Shown here in pieces: positions 1-5,192 of a stretch of DNA of 6,572 nucleotides. The DNA is taken from NCBI GenBank assembly GCA_948760655.1, contig CAQBKK010000052.1, positions 1-6,572 of the forward strand, written 5' to 3'. This DNA is from an uncultured Bacilli bacterium. GTDB lineage: Bacteria > Bacillota_I > Bacilli_A > RF39 > UBA660. Positions within the stretch are counted from its first letter, which is position 1. Each line of letters opens with the position of its first letter. A program made the position numbers and the translations under genes. A model generated the notes under the pieces. The model did not search any database. It was not told the origin of the DNA and saw nothing but the letters and a program-made list of their open reading frames with translations.

Positions 1-57
1 CCAATCTCTTTTCCTCCGATTTGTATTTCTATCGGTCATATTTTTCTTTACAATTAT
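1..57 (-). promoter_or_regulatory. 5' leader of a gene running out of the window, with hairpin overlapping its Shine-Dalgarno
   Basis: Reading the minus strand after the promoter at 86-58, this short leader contains CCGAT (35-31), a 10-base loop and ATCGG (20-16), a perfect 5-bp inverted repeat. Its 3' arm overlaps a Shine-Dalgarno-like CGGAGG (18-13). A TTG at 4-2 lies 8 bases beyond the GGAGG and could be the start codon, but the window ends there, so a later ATG is equally possible. The overlap suggests that ribosome access may be modulated by the hairpin; this is inference from geometry only. Confidence 0.4.
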
Positions 58-86
58 AGTATAATACATTATTTTAAATTTGTCAA
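58..86 (-). promoter_or_regulatory. Sigma-A-type promoter for the next gene off the left edge
   Basis: On the minus strand TTGACA (86-81) and TATACT (63-58) are separated by exactly 17 bases. The expected start of transcription is near 51. It lies just downstream of the strong terminator at 138-102, so it begins a new transcription unit leaving the window on the left. Confidence 0.75.
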
Positions 87-101
87 ATAATATTACAGAA
101 T

Positions 102-138
102 AAAAAAAAAGTTAATAACATTTAGTTGTTACTAACTT
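102..138 (-). terminator. Strong Rho-independent terminator
   Basis: On the minus strand a 12-bp stem (138-127 pairing with 120-109, one G-U pair) encloses a 6-base loop (126-121) and runs into nine consecutive T residues. This is a textbook intrinsic terminator for minus-strand transcription. It ends the short transcript from the promoter at 229-201 and would also stop read-through from the 235-507 gene. Only 16 bases separate its U-tract from the next -35 box. Confidence 0.85.
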
Positions 139-194
139 CTTAAATTACATAAATATCCAATCTTGATAATTGGAAGTTTCATATAATTATCGCT
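102..194 (-). ncRNA. Putative small RNA of about 93 nt, family unknown
   Basis: A consensus promoter (229-201) predicts initiation near 194, and the strong terminator at 138-102 predicts an end near 102, giving a short independent transcript. Besides the terminator stem it contains a 5' hairpin: TCCAAT (174-169), a 7-base loop, ATTGGA (161-156). A 16-codon open frame starts with ATG at 182 (MKLPIIKIGY...), but no Shine-Dalgarno precedes it, so a non-coding RNA or an attenuator-like leader is more likely than a peptide gene. I do not recognise an RNA family. The boundaries are inferred from promoter and terminator signals only. Confidence 0.5.
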
Positions 195-200
195 AAAAAA

Positions 201-229
201 ATTATATAATAAAAAACTTCTTTTGTCAA
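201..229 (-). promoter_or_regulatory. Perfect-consensus sigma-A promoter for the small RNA
   Basis: Minus strand TTGACA (229-224), 17-base spacer, TATAAT (206-201). Both boxes match the consensus perfectly. The -35 lies inside the hairpin that follows the stop codon of the 235-507 gene, so the end of one unit and the start of the next share the same DNA. The transcript would start at about A194. Confidence 0.8.
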
Positions 230-236
230 GTTTTTT
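211..236 (-). terminator. Weak A/T stem-loop at the end of the PGDYG-like gene
   Basis: AAAAAACTT (236-228), loop GACAAAAG, AAGTTTTTT (219-211) form a perfect 9-bp inverted repeat overlapping the TAA stop of the upstream gene. The pairs are almost all A-T and the T-run is part of the stem, so it is at best a weak terminator in either direction. Its loop side contains the -35 box of the next promoter. Confidence 0.4.
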
Positions 237-507
237 ACGAAATTAAATAATATTTTTCTAAAAAATCATATTTTTCATATACTTGAACCTTACCATTTGT
301 GTGTTTGACAATAATATCTCCATAATTAAAAACCTTTCTTCTACCAATTCTACCTGCTGGACTATGTAATTTTCCTTCTGGAGTATATACACAATCATCA
401 AATAATTTAACTAAATTTCCTACTAACATATTAAACCACATTGGAAATTCTCCACTGCCATATTCAAATGCATCAACAAATTTCGGTTTTGCCATATATT
501 TACTCAT
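235..507 (-). CDS. Small phage-type protein resembling the PGDYG family
   Basis: 90 residues. The pattern is that of small phage-borne proteins related to the PGDYG family: an N-terminal KPKFVDAFEY segment (residues 7-16) resembling the usual KPVxVEAFQ, a PxWF motif (22-25), a GDIIVKHTNG turn (63-72) resembling GDxIVxxxxGE, and a final VYEKYDFLEKYY (75-86) resembling YPCKPDIFEKTY. Function of the family is unknown; it is common in prophages. The start is supported by AAAGGA (522-517) ahead of ATG 507. A second ATG four codons later is poorer. It follows the SprT-like gene after 81 bases without a clear promoter, so it is probably co-transcribed with it. The stop codon merges into a hairpin and a new promoter. 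The family assignment rests on remembered motif shape, not on a search. Confidence 0.65.
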   Translation of the reverse strand: MSKYMAKPKFVDAFEYGSGEFPMWFNMLVGNLVKLFDDCVYTPEGKLHSPAGRIGRRKVFNYGDIIVKHTNGKVQVYEKYDFLEKYYLIS

Positions 508-588
508 AATTTATCATCCTTTCAAAAAAAATAACGCACGAGAATCAATTTTAAGCCGTTTTTATTTTTAGGTAATATAAGTTGTTGT
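508..588 (-). other. Short intergenic stretch
   Basis: Between the end of the SprT-like gene and the next start. It holds only the AAAGGA ribosome binding site (522-517) for the 507 start. A T-run (about 537-523 on the minus strand) is not preceded by a convincing stem, so I do not call a terminator here. Confidence 0.5.
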
Positions 589-1126
589 CTAATTTTTAAT
601 TTCTGTAATTGTAAATTTATTACCTCCACATTTTCCACAACGATAATTCCCTTTTTCATGCTGTTTTCTAGTCCAATCACTAACTTTAAACTTATACCAT
701 TTTGATTTACACTTATCACAAACTATTTTAAATTTATACCCCATCATTTTTTCATATTCTTTATCAGACATTCCAGCTTTCTTTGCATCTGATTTAAAAT
801 CTGCTGATGTTTTAATGTTGTAACAAGGATATGCTAAATTAACTTTTTTAGCATAAGATTTCCATACTATGTCATGAGTTTTAGTTCCGTGGTAATGAAT
901 GCAACATTTCATGAATAATTGTATTTTTTATATATGTATCATTAAAATTGAATAAAAATTCTCCAATTTTAATTTTCTTTTCTTTTTTAAAAAAAACACC
1001 AAGTCGTGTTTTACTACGAGTATCTATCTCATATATTATATCATTATCAATATTTATTCCAATATTCTCTAATTCAGATTTACTTTCTTTAACTAATCTT
1101 TCAAATCTTTCCATAATTGATTCCAT
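589..1126 (-). CDS. SprT-like zinc metallopeptidase, read through a +1 frameshift
   Basis: Two adjacent minus-strand frames together encode one SprT-like protein. Frame one (1126-881) gives residues 1-79 ending HEMLHSLP; the overlapping +1 frame supplies GTKTHDIVWKSYAKKVN and the rest to 589, about 178 residues in all. Joining CCA (892-890) to GGA (888-886), skipping C889, restores the family pattern HExxH-x7-H (H72, E73, H76, H84) and the conserved PG and WK. SprT proteins of phages and Firmicutes commonly read HELLHTCPG...NHGxxWK with the same spacing. A C-terminal zinc ribbon follows: C136, C139, C163, C166. Without the shift the product stops two codons later and lacks the third zinc ligand. 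The start ATG 1126 has AGGAGAG (1140-1134) 7 bases upstream. SprT-like proteins are DNA- or protein-associated proteases related to Spartan; the phage role is not known. It is either recoded at the CGG codon, a pseudogene, or a sequence error. Confidence 0.8.
886..892 (-). other. Candidate +1 frameshift site CCA-C-GGA in the SprT-like gene
   Basis: The zero frame reads CCA CGG AAC TAA. The continuing frame reads CCA (C) GGA ACT AAA. The point is fixed to within a codon by the SprT motif, since one residue for CGGA gives the usual distance between the second and third histidine. There is no homopolymer longer than two at the site. CGG is otherwise absent in frame from the window except at the second break (6090-6088). 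Confidence 0.65.
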
Positions 1127-1210
1127 TATTTTTCTCTCCTATTTTCGTAAAAATTTCGTGCTTGTAAACCCTTGATATTACTGCGTTTTAAATAGCATAA
1201 AATGCCGATT
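1127..1210 (-). other. Intergenic leader of the SprT-like gene
   Basis: Holds the AGGAGAG ribosome binding site (1140-1134). An A/T-only 7-bp inverted repeat around the preceding stop (1197-1203 with 1208-1214) has no T-run after it and is not a convincing terminator. On the plus strand TTTCGT is repeated at 1143-1148 and 1154-1159. TTTACA (minus strand, around 1170-1165) has only a poor -10 partner, so I call no promoter; read-through from the upstream gene is likely. Confidence 0.4.
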
Positions 1211-1885
1211 TTATATTAGAGTTTTTCTTTCTTCTCTATCTTTTAATTTTATTTTATACCTAGTAATATCTGTTGTTGGTAATAGTCCTTGCTCTATCAT
1301 TTTGTTTAACCTATTTTTTAATAATCCTTTATTTTTATATATTTTAGCTTTAGACAAATTTTCTACATAAGTACACAATAACTGCCCAAATTTATTCTTT
1401 GTTATATTAACATATTTTTTATTGTTTGGTTCATTGTATATCAAAATATACCCACAATCTGTACTGGCACTAATTAATTCTTGTTTTTGATTCCTAAAGT
1501 CATTAAGATAACACTCATCACATATAAGAATCCAATTCTCTGGAATATCAAATCCACCTAACTTTGTTGGAACTCTTAATTCTTTCAACATCAAAATCTC
1601 TTGTCCATTTTTAATTGTATAAAGATTTAAAAAATATTTATTTGAACCCTTATTTCTTTCTAAGGCGAAAAATTCTCCTTTTGCTCCACATTTTTCACAA
1701 GTATAATTATTTAAAAAATAATTTTGTAATTTTTTATTACTTGTTTTTATTCTTTCTTCATTTACTAACTTAAAATCTATTGCTCTTAAACCATTCATTT
1801 TACAACGACACTCTGGTTCTAGTAATTCTTCAATTTTTTTTATTTTATGTTTGCTCTTTCTTTCAAAATCATAATTAAATTCCAT
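1211..1885 (-). CDS. 224-residue zinc protein with degenerate HNH-like fold
   Basis: I do not recognise a named family. A central CxxC (C63, C66) and a second CxxC (C122, C125) frame a segment reading LRVPTKLGGFDIPENWILIC (residues 103-122). This has the shape of HNH endonucleases (HxxP...GG....NLxxLCxxCH), but the catalytic histidines are absent: the usual DH/HH position is occupied by L-R and the last H by Y. It therefore looks like a zinc-binding treble-clef scaffold without nuclease residues, perhaps a nucleic-acid-binding protein. Further Cys occur at C26, C28, C144 and C171; the C-terminus is basic. The frame is open 19 codons further upstream to 1942, but the promoter at 1942-1914 lies inside that extension. 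ATG 1885 is chosen because AAAGGGG (1900-1894) precedes it by 8 bases. It is the first gene of the second unit. Confidence 0.65.
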   Translation of the reverse strand: MEFNYDFERKSKHKIKKIEELLEPECRCKMNGLRAIDFKLVNEERIKTSNKKLQNYFLNNYTCEKCGAKGEFFALERNKGSNKYFLNLYTIKNGQEILMLKELRVPTKLGGFDIPENWILICDECYLNDFRNQKQELISASTDCGYILIYNEPNNKKYVNITKNKFGQLLCTYVENLSKAKIYKNKGLLKNRLNKMIEQGLLPTTDITRYKIKLKDREERKTLI

Positions 1886-1913
1886 ATAAAAAACCCCTTT
1901 CAAATTTAAACAT

Positions 1914-1942
1914 ATTTTACCATAAATGTTCAAATTTGTCAA
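1914..1942 (-). promoter_or_regulatory. Sigma-A promoter of the second transcription unit
   Basis: Minus strand TTGACA (1942-1937), 17-base spacer ending in an extended -10 TG (1922-1921), TAAAAT (1919-1914). The start of transcription would be near 1907, giving a leader of about 22 bases to ATG 1885. The 20 bases ending at the -35 (1956-1937) match those of the 6154 promoter at 18 positions. The upstream part touches the stop codon of the preceding gene, and no terminator separates the two units. Confidence 0.8.
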
Positions 1943-1959
1943 GAGTTTTTTGAAAATTT

Positions 1960-2172
1960 CTATTTATTTTTACATTGAATTATTGGTCTGCCATCATATG
2001 CAGTATCTGAAACCATAGTAATTGGTGGATATGGATATGTTGGCATTGGTACATGAACTGGATAAGGTACATACTCTACTGGTGTGGTCTTACTTACATA
2101 GTATCCATGTTTTCTTAAAAATTGTGCCATTTCTTCTAAATTATTAAATTTCATATTTAATTCTATTTCCAT
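1960..2172 (-). CDS. 70-residue Pro/Tyr-rich small protein
   Basis: Unrecognised. Residues 8-24 form a short amphipathic helix candidate (KFNNLEEMAQFLRKHGY). They are followed by a Pro/Tyr/Val-rich stretch (31-52: PVEYVPYPVHVPMPTY and PYPP) that should be extended rather than globular, and a short tail with one Cys. There is no signal peptide or membrane segment. ATG 2172 directly abuts the TAA of the upstream gene (2175-2173), with GGAG (2184-2181) inside that gene's end at 8-base spacing, so translation is probably coupled. The helix motif resembles one in the upstream protein (VNSLEELLKQMKKH), which hints at a shared small interaction motif. Last gene of the first operon. Confidence 0.65.
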   Translation of the reverse strand: MEIELNMKFNNLEEMAQFLRKHGYYVSKTTPVEYVPYPVHVPMPTYPYPPITMVSDTAYDGRPIIQCKNK

Positions 2173-2652
2173 TTAATCATCTCCATTATCATTCTCTTTG
2201 TCAATATTTATATTTCTCATAAAGTCATCAAAATCTGTAGAATCATCTATTAGTTTTCTTAAACGATTGAAAAAATCTGCTTTCTTATTATTTAACTTAT
2301 TGTAACAAGATTTGCAAAACTTATCTCCAAAAGAATCTTTTATTATTTCAGATTCTACAATTCTTTCTCCACAACCCCTACATTCTATATACTTTTCTCC
2401 TTTTTTGTTTTTTGTGTGTTTTTTCATTTGCTTTAATAATTCCTCAAGACTATTTACTTCTATAGATTCATTATGTTTCTTATCTGCTATCTCATCATCA
2501 AAATCTTCAACAAGTTCTTTTATGTTGTCGACTTTTTTTTGACCTTTAACTTCGATAATAAATTTATCTGCATTTACTCCCCTATCTCGCAATCTACAAA
2601 CCATATTTTCAACTTCTTCTGTTATTATATCATTCCATTTTTCATTTTCCAT
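2173..2652 (-). CDS. 159-residue CxxC-x18-CxxC zinc-finger protein
   Basis: Unrecognised as a family. The N-terminal half (about 1-60) is highly charged and probably helical. A single zinc-finger candidate follows at C91, C94, C113, C116 (CRGCGERIVE ... KFCKSCYNKL), with LIM- or treble-clef-like spacing. The C-terminus is strongly acidic (DSTDFDDF ... DKENDNGDD). There are no membrane segments. A role as a nucleic-acid or protein adaptor is plausible but not shown. The start is set by AAGGAG (2667-2662) before ATG 2652; this site overlaps the TAG stop of the upstream gene (2671-2669). The leader GGAGAAATAAAAAATG is nearly the same as those of the 4949 and 5172 genes. Confidence 0.7.
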   Translation of the reverse strand: MENEKWNDIITEEVENMVCRLRDRGVNADKFIIEVKGQKKVDNIKELVEDFDDEIADKKHNESIEVNSLEELLKQMKKHTKNKKGEKYIECRGCGERIVESEIIKDSFGDKFCKSCYNKLNNKKADFFNRLRKLIDDSTDFDDFMRNINIDKENDNGDD

Positions 2653-2668
2653 TTTTTATTTCTCCTTT

Positions 2669-3958
2669 CTAAATAGCAAAATTTTTTAAGAATCTATTTC
2701 TACTTTCTTTCTCAAATATATTTTTAGCCTCTCTCTCCATTTTCATTTCAACTTTTTGATTCATTTCATCAGTATCCATTCCAATAGTCATTGCAAGAGC
2801 ATCTACACCAAATATTCCTTGGTCATTATATTCTTGAAACCTTTTACTTAAAAGTAATTTCTTATATTGTTGGGTCTCAAAAACTCTTTTTGTTTTTACT
2901 CTTCTTATTGCAATATTTTTTCTTTTTAAATGTACAAAATCTTTTTTAAGTTTATCAAATATTTCATCATCAGTTTGTCCTTCATCAGCATATGTTAAAA
3001 AGTCATTTTCAAAATCTTTTTGTTTTGGTTTTGTACTACTAATTGCAACTATAATTGATGGAGTATTTAAAAGCTCATCAGAAAAGTTATCACTTAATAT
3101 TTCGTCTAAAGTTTTTACTTTTTCAACTTTGGTTTCATTTATAGGAGCTGATTTGATTTCCTCTATAATTTCATTTGAATATTCAATTTCTTTTTCTAAC
3201 GGTTTAATGTCAACTTTAGTTACACTCCTTACTTTTGAGAAATTTCTTTTAATGTAAATATCTAGTTGTTTTCTAGCATCAATTTCATTATCTACTTTTT
3301 CTATTATAGTTCCTTTTCTAAATTTTTGTGAACCTAATTTTATATTATACTCACAAAACCATTTATTATTTTTTTCTATTTTTGCTAATTCTTTTTGTTC
3401 TTTAGGTTGCTCTACAGTTTCTACAACATTATTTTTTTCTTCTTTTTTTGCATCAATATGTTCTGTTGTTTTTGTTTCTATATTTACAACTTGTTTTGTT
3501 TCTGGAATTACAACAATACTCTTTTTTAACCCAAAATACTCTCTGACCTGTTTAATATTCCAAAATTTATTAAATCCTTTAACCATAATTGTTGGATTAT
3601 GTTTTTCCATATCTAATAACATTTGAGTAAGCATTTTCTTTTTTCTATAATCTGAAGTTGGTTTTTCTATTTTTGGGTTTGTAACTTCTTTAATTGTAAT
3701 AGTGTATTTAAAAGATTCTTTAAAGGGAAAGTCTTTTTCAAACATTCTATCTATCATACTTTTTGCTTTTTCCTCATTCTCTGATTTTGCTATATAAACA
3801 AAACTACAAGACATTCCTTTAAAATAATTAAATGTAATAGTACCTAAATAATCAACCACAGCTAATTGTTTGTCTTTTGTTTGTGGCTCTTGACTTCTAG
3901 GAGCCACTGTTTCAGGCTCCGTGTAGTCAGGCTCCCTCCTTTGCTGGGTGTAATTCAT
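2669..3958 (-). CDS. 429-residue protein with repeated alpha/beta modules, function unknown
   Basis: Unrecognised. Three segments share a beta-(loop)-helix-beta rhythm: residues about 40-92 (TITFNYFKG ... YTITIKEV), 200-253 (CEYNIKLGSQKFRKGTIIE ... VTKVDIKP) and 300-357 (SIIVAISSTK ... IAIRRVKT). The second resembles the C-terminus of the upstream 340-residue protein. A Lys/Glu-rich linker (about 150-200) and a helical, charged C-terminus (360-429) complete it. ATG 3958 lies inside the upstream gene, overlapping by 32 bases in the +1 frame. The frame is open to a TTG at 3970, which has no better ribosome binding site. It is the only gene here without a good Shine-Dalgarno (just GGA at 3968-3966), so coupled translation or a frameshift from the upstream gene is likely. 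Confidence 0.7.
   Translation of the reverse strand: MNYTQQRREPDYTEPETVAPRSQEPQTKDKQLAVVDYLGTITFNYFKGMSCSFVYIAKSENEEKAKSMIDRMFEKDFPFKESFKYTITIKEVTNPKIEKPTSDYRKKKMLTQMLLDMEKHNPTIMVKGFNKFWNIKQVREYFGLKKSIVVIPETKQVVNIETKTTEHIDAKKEEKNNVVETVEQPKEQKELAKIEKNNKWFCEYNIKLGSQKFRKGTIIEKVDNEIDARKQLDIYIKRNFSKVRSVTKVDIKPLEKEIEYSNEIIEEIKSAPINETKVEKVKTLDEILSDNFSDELLNTPSIIVAISSTKPKQKDFENDFLTYADEGQTDDEIFDKLKKDFVHLKRKNIAIRRVKTKRVFETQQYKKLLLSKRFQEYNDQGIFGVDALAMTIGMDTDEMNQKVEMKMEREAKNIFEKESRNRFLKNFAI
3912..3935. repeat. Short direct repeat TCAGGCTCC at the gene overlap
   Basis: TCAGGCTCC occurs at 3912-3920 and 3927-3935, 15 bases apart. In the 429-residue frame it encodes a five-residue tandem EPDYT-EPETV. The segment is noticeably more GC-rich than its surroundings, and the second copy includes the TGA stop of the 340-residue gene. 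Confidence 0.6.
3926..3942 (-). promoter_or_regulatory. RF2-like element: internal Shine-Dalgarno before TGA-C
   Basis: Near the end of the 340-residue gene the minus strand carries a perfect AAAGGAGG (3942-3935), five bases (GAGCC), then the TGA stop (3929-3927) and C. The 429-residue frame is +1 relative to this stop. The E. coli prfB (RF2) +1 frameshift site has an AGGGGG element six bases before UGA-C, followed by the same CTAC seen here. The Shine-Dalgarno cannot serve ATG 3958, which lies upstream of it. Against frameshifting, GCC does not re-pair well in the +1 frame and spacing is one base shorter. Confidence 0.35.
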
Positions 3959-4949
3959 TCCATAATCCAACTTTTATATCTATATCTTTATATGTAACAT
4001 TACTTAATCTTGCAATTGTTTTTCTAAGGTTATCCTTTGCTTTTTCTGGGCTATCTGCTAGAGTTCCACCATGTAATCTAAAAATCTCTTGATTTTTGTT
4101 TCCATATAGTCCATAACAAGGAACCCACACATCATATCTTTGTTTTACTCCTTTTTTTTCTGGTAAAACATTACCTTGATTTAAAATAATTCCACTAGCT
4201 TTACTTGCATATACTGGATTCTGTTGTTTTTTAATTTCATCTATTAAAGAAATTCTAGTATCATTTAATATCTCCATGAAATCTGGGTGTTCTTTTGCAT
4301 ACTTTCTTATTCTTTCAGTACATTCTAATTGAATACACATATTTTTATATGGTCTTCTACGAATAAGAGATTGGTTCTCTCTAATTGCAGTAACAATAAA
4401 ACTTCTTAGGTCTTCTAATGTAGCATTTTCATTTTGATGTTGAAAATCATTAACAAAATCCGTAAGGGCATTCTCTGCTGCTACATAATCTGTTAAGAAA
4501 TTTTCTTCGCACAATGAATTGTAAACCATATCAAAAGCTTTATCTAATTCACAATTATCGACTATTAATGATATTTTTCTACGAGAAAATTCATTATCTA
4601 TATCTCTATCTACTTCTGCTCTAATTTCTTCTTCATTTATATTTAATAATTTTAATATTTCTTGGTATAATTTCATGTCTCCTTTTGCAATTTTATTAAC
4701 AAGAGCTTGTTGAGAATCATTTTCTGTATCAGTTTCTACAATATTATTTGTTGTAGTTGTTGTTTTCTTTTCTGCTCTTTTAGCTCTCATATTCAATATC
4801 TTTTCTCTTTCAGTTTCACTTAAATCCTTTATTGGAATATATTTTTTACCTTGATATTTTGCGTTTCTTTCTCTCATATAACATTGGTGACAAATTCCTT
4901 TTCTCGTTAATTTCTCACTTTTTTCTTTACAATCTTTACATGTTTTCAT
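3927..4949 (-). CDS. 340-residue protein with N-terminal zinc finger and conserved C-terminal module
   Basis: Not a named family I can assign. Residues 4-23 form a zinc finger (C4, C7, C20, C23) followed by a basic CYMRERN ... KKYIPIKDL segment, a layout seen in small phage DNA-binding proteins. A Thr/Glu linker (61-80) leads to a helical middle region. Residues 212-260 (RIRKYAKEHPDF ... NPVYASKASGIILNQGN) recall the segment of some small terminase subunits containing HPxF ... LKN, but this likeness is weak. The C-terminus (272-330, YDVWVPCYGLYG ... DIDIKVGLW) is a compact beta-alpha-beta-type module resembling one in the next gene. ATG 4949 has GGAG (4963-4960) ten bases upstream in the operon's common leader. 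Stop is TGA inside the next gene. Confidence 0.7.
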   Translation of the reverse strand: MKTCKDCKEKSEKLTRKGICHQCYMRERNAKYQGKKYIPIKDLSETEREKILNMRAKRAEKKTTTTTNNIVETDTENDSQQALVNKIAKGDMKLYQEILKLLNINEEEIRAEVDRDIDNEFSRRKISLIVDNCELDKAFDMVYNSLCEENFLTDYVAAENALTDFVNDFQHQNENATLEDLRSFIVTAIRENQSLIRRRPYKNMCIQLECTERIRKYAKEHPDFMEILNDTRISLIDEIKKQQNPVYASKASGIILNQGNVLPEKKGVKQRYDVWVPCYGLYGNKNQEIFRLHGGTLADSPEKAKDNLRKTIARLSNVTYKDIDIKVGLWNELHPAKEGA

Positions 4950-4986
4950 ATTTATATTTCTCCTTTTTATCTAAAATTATATATAC

Positions 4987-5172
4987 TTATTTCATTCCAT
5001 ATCGTAATAAACTTGATTCTATTTGTGCTATACTTATTTCACTTTTTGGTTTGTAAAATGTACATTTTTCTCCTTTTTTACAATAGCATTTATTTAAACA
5101 ATAACATTCTGTTTTCCCTTCTGCTGGATATGCAAAGCAATCTGTTTTTGGTTCTATTTTGTCATTTTTCAT
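4987..5172 (-). CDS. Small Cys-rich protein of the CFAY type found in Firmicute mobile elements
   Basis: 61 residues with six Cys: C12, C23, C25, C29, C31 and C37. The order DCFAYPAEGKTEC ... KCTFYKPKSE matches a small family common in Firmicute phages and integrative elements, typically read as CFAYKxGxC-xAL ... CxxCxFYKT. Here the middle part has two extra Cys (CYCLNKCYCKKGEKC). The conserved Cys suggest metal binding; the biochemical role of the family is unknown. The C-terminal tail (ISIAQIESSLLRYG) is likely helical. ATG 5172 is preceded by AAGGAGAA (5188-5181) and follows the 3D gene by 20 bases, sharing the same leader as the 4949 gene. Confidence 0.7.
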   Translation of the reverse strand: MKNDKIEPKTDCFAYPAEGKTECYCLNKCYCKKGEKCTFYKPKSEISIAQIESSLLRYGMK

Positions 5173-5192
5173 TTTTATATTTCTCCTTTTTT

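Noticed and set aside
212..260. Possible small terminase subunit identity for the 340-residue protein (coordinates here are residues of that protein)
   Set aside because: The HPDF ... LN likeness is short, and there is no large terminase gene next to it, so I did not use it in the name.
522..719. A 65-codon minus-strand frame overlapping the end of the SprT-like gene
   Set aside because: It overlaps the coding part containing the zinc ribbon in another frame, has no Shine-Dalgarno and no recognisable feature.
948..1175. A plus-strand open frame opposite the SprT-like gene, and similar plus-strand frames around 2312-2676, 4832-5056 and 5013-5207
   Set aside because: They are antisense to genes with recognisable motifs, lack ribosome binding sites and have the Phe/Ser/Ile-rich composition expected of A/T-rich shadow frames.
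1886..1942. An N-terminal extension of the 224-residue protein by 19 codons, starting at TTG 1942
   Set aside because: The extension contains both boxes of a good promoter, and a proper ribosome binding site precedes ATG 1885 instead.
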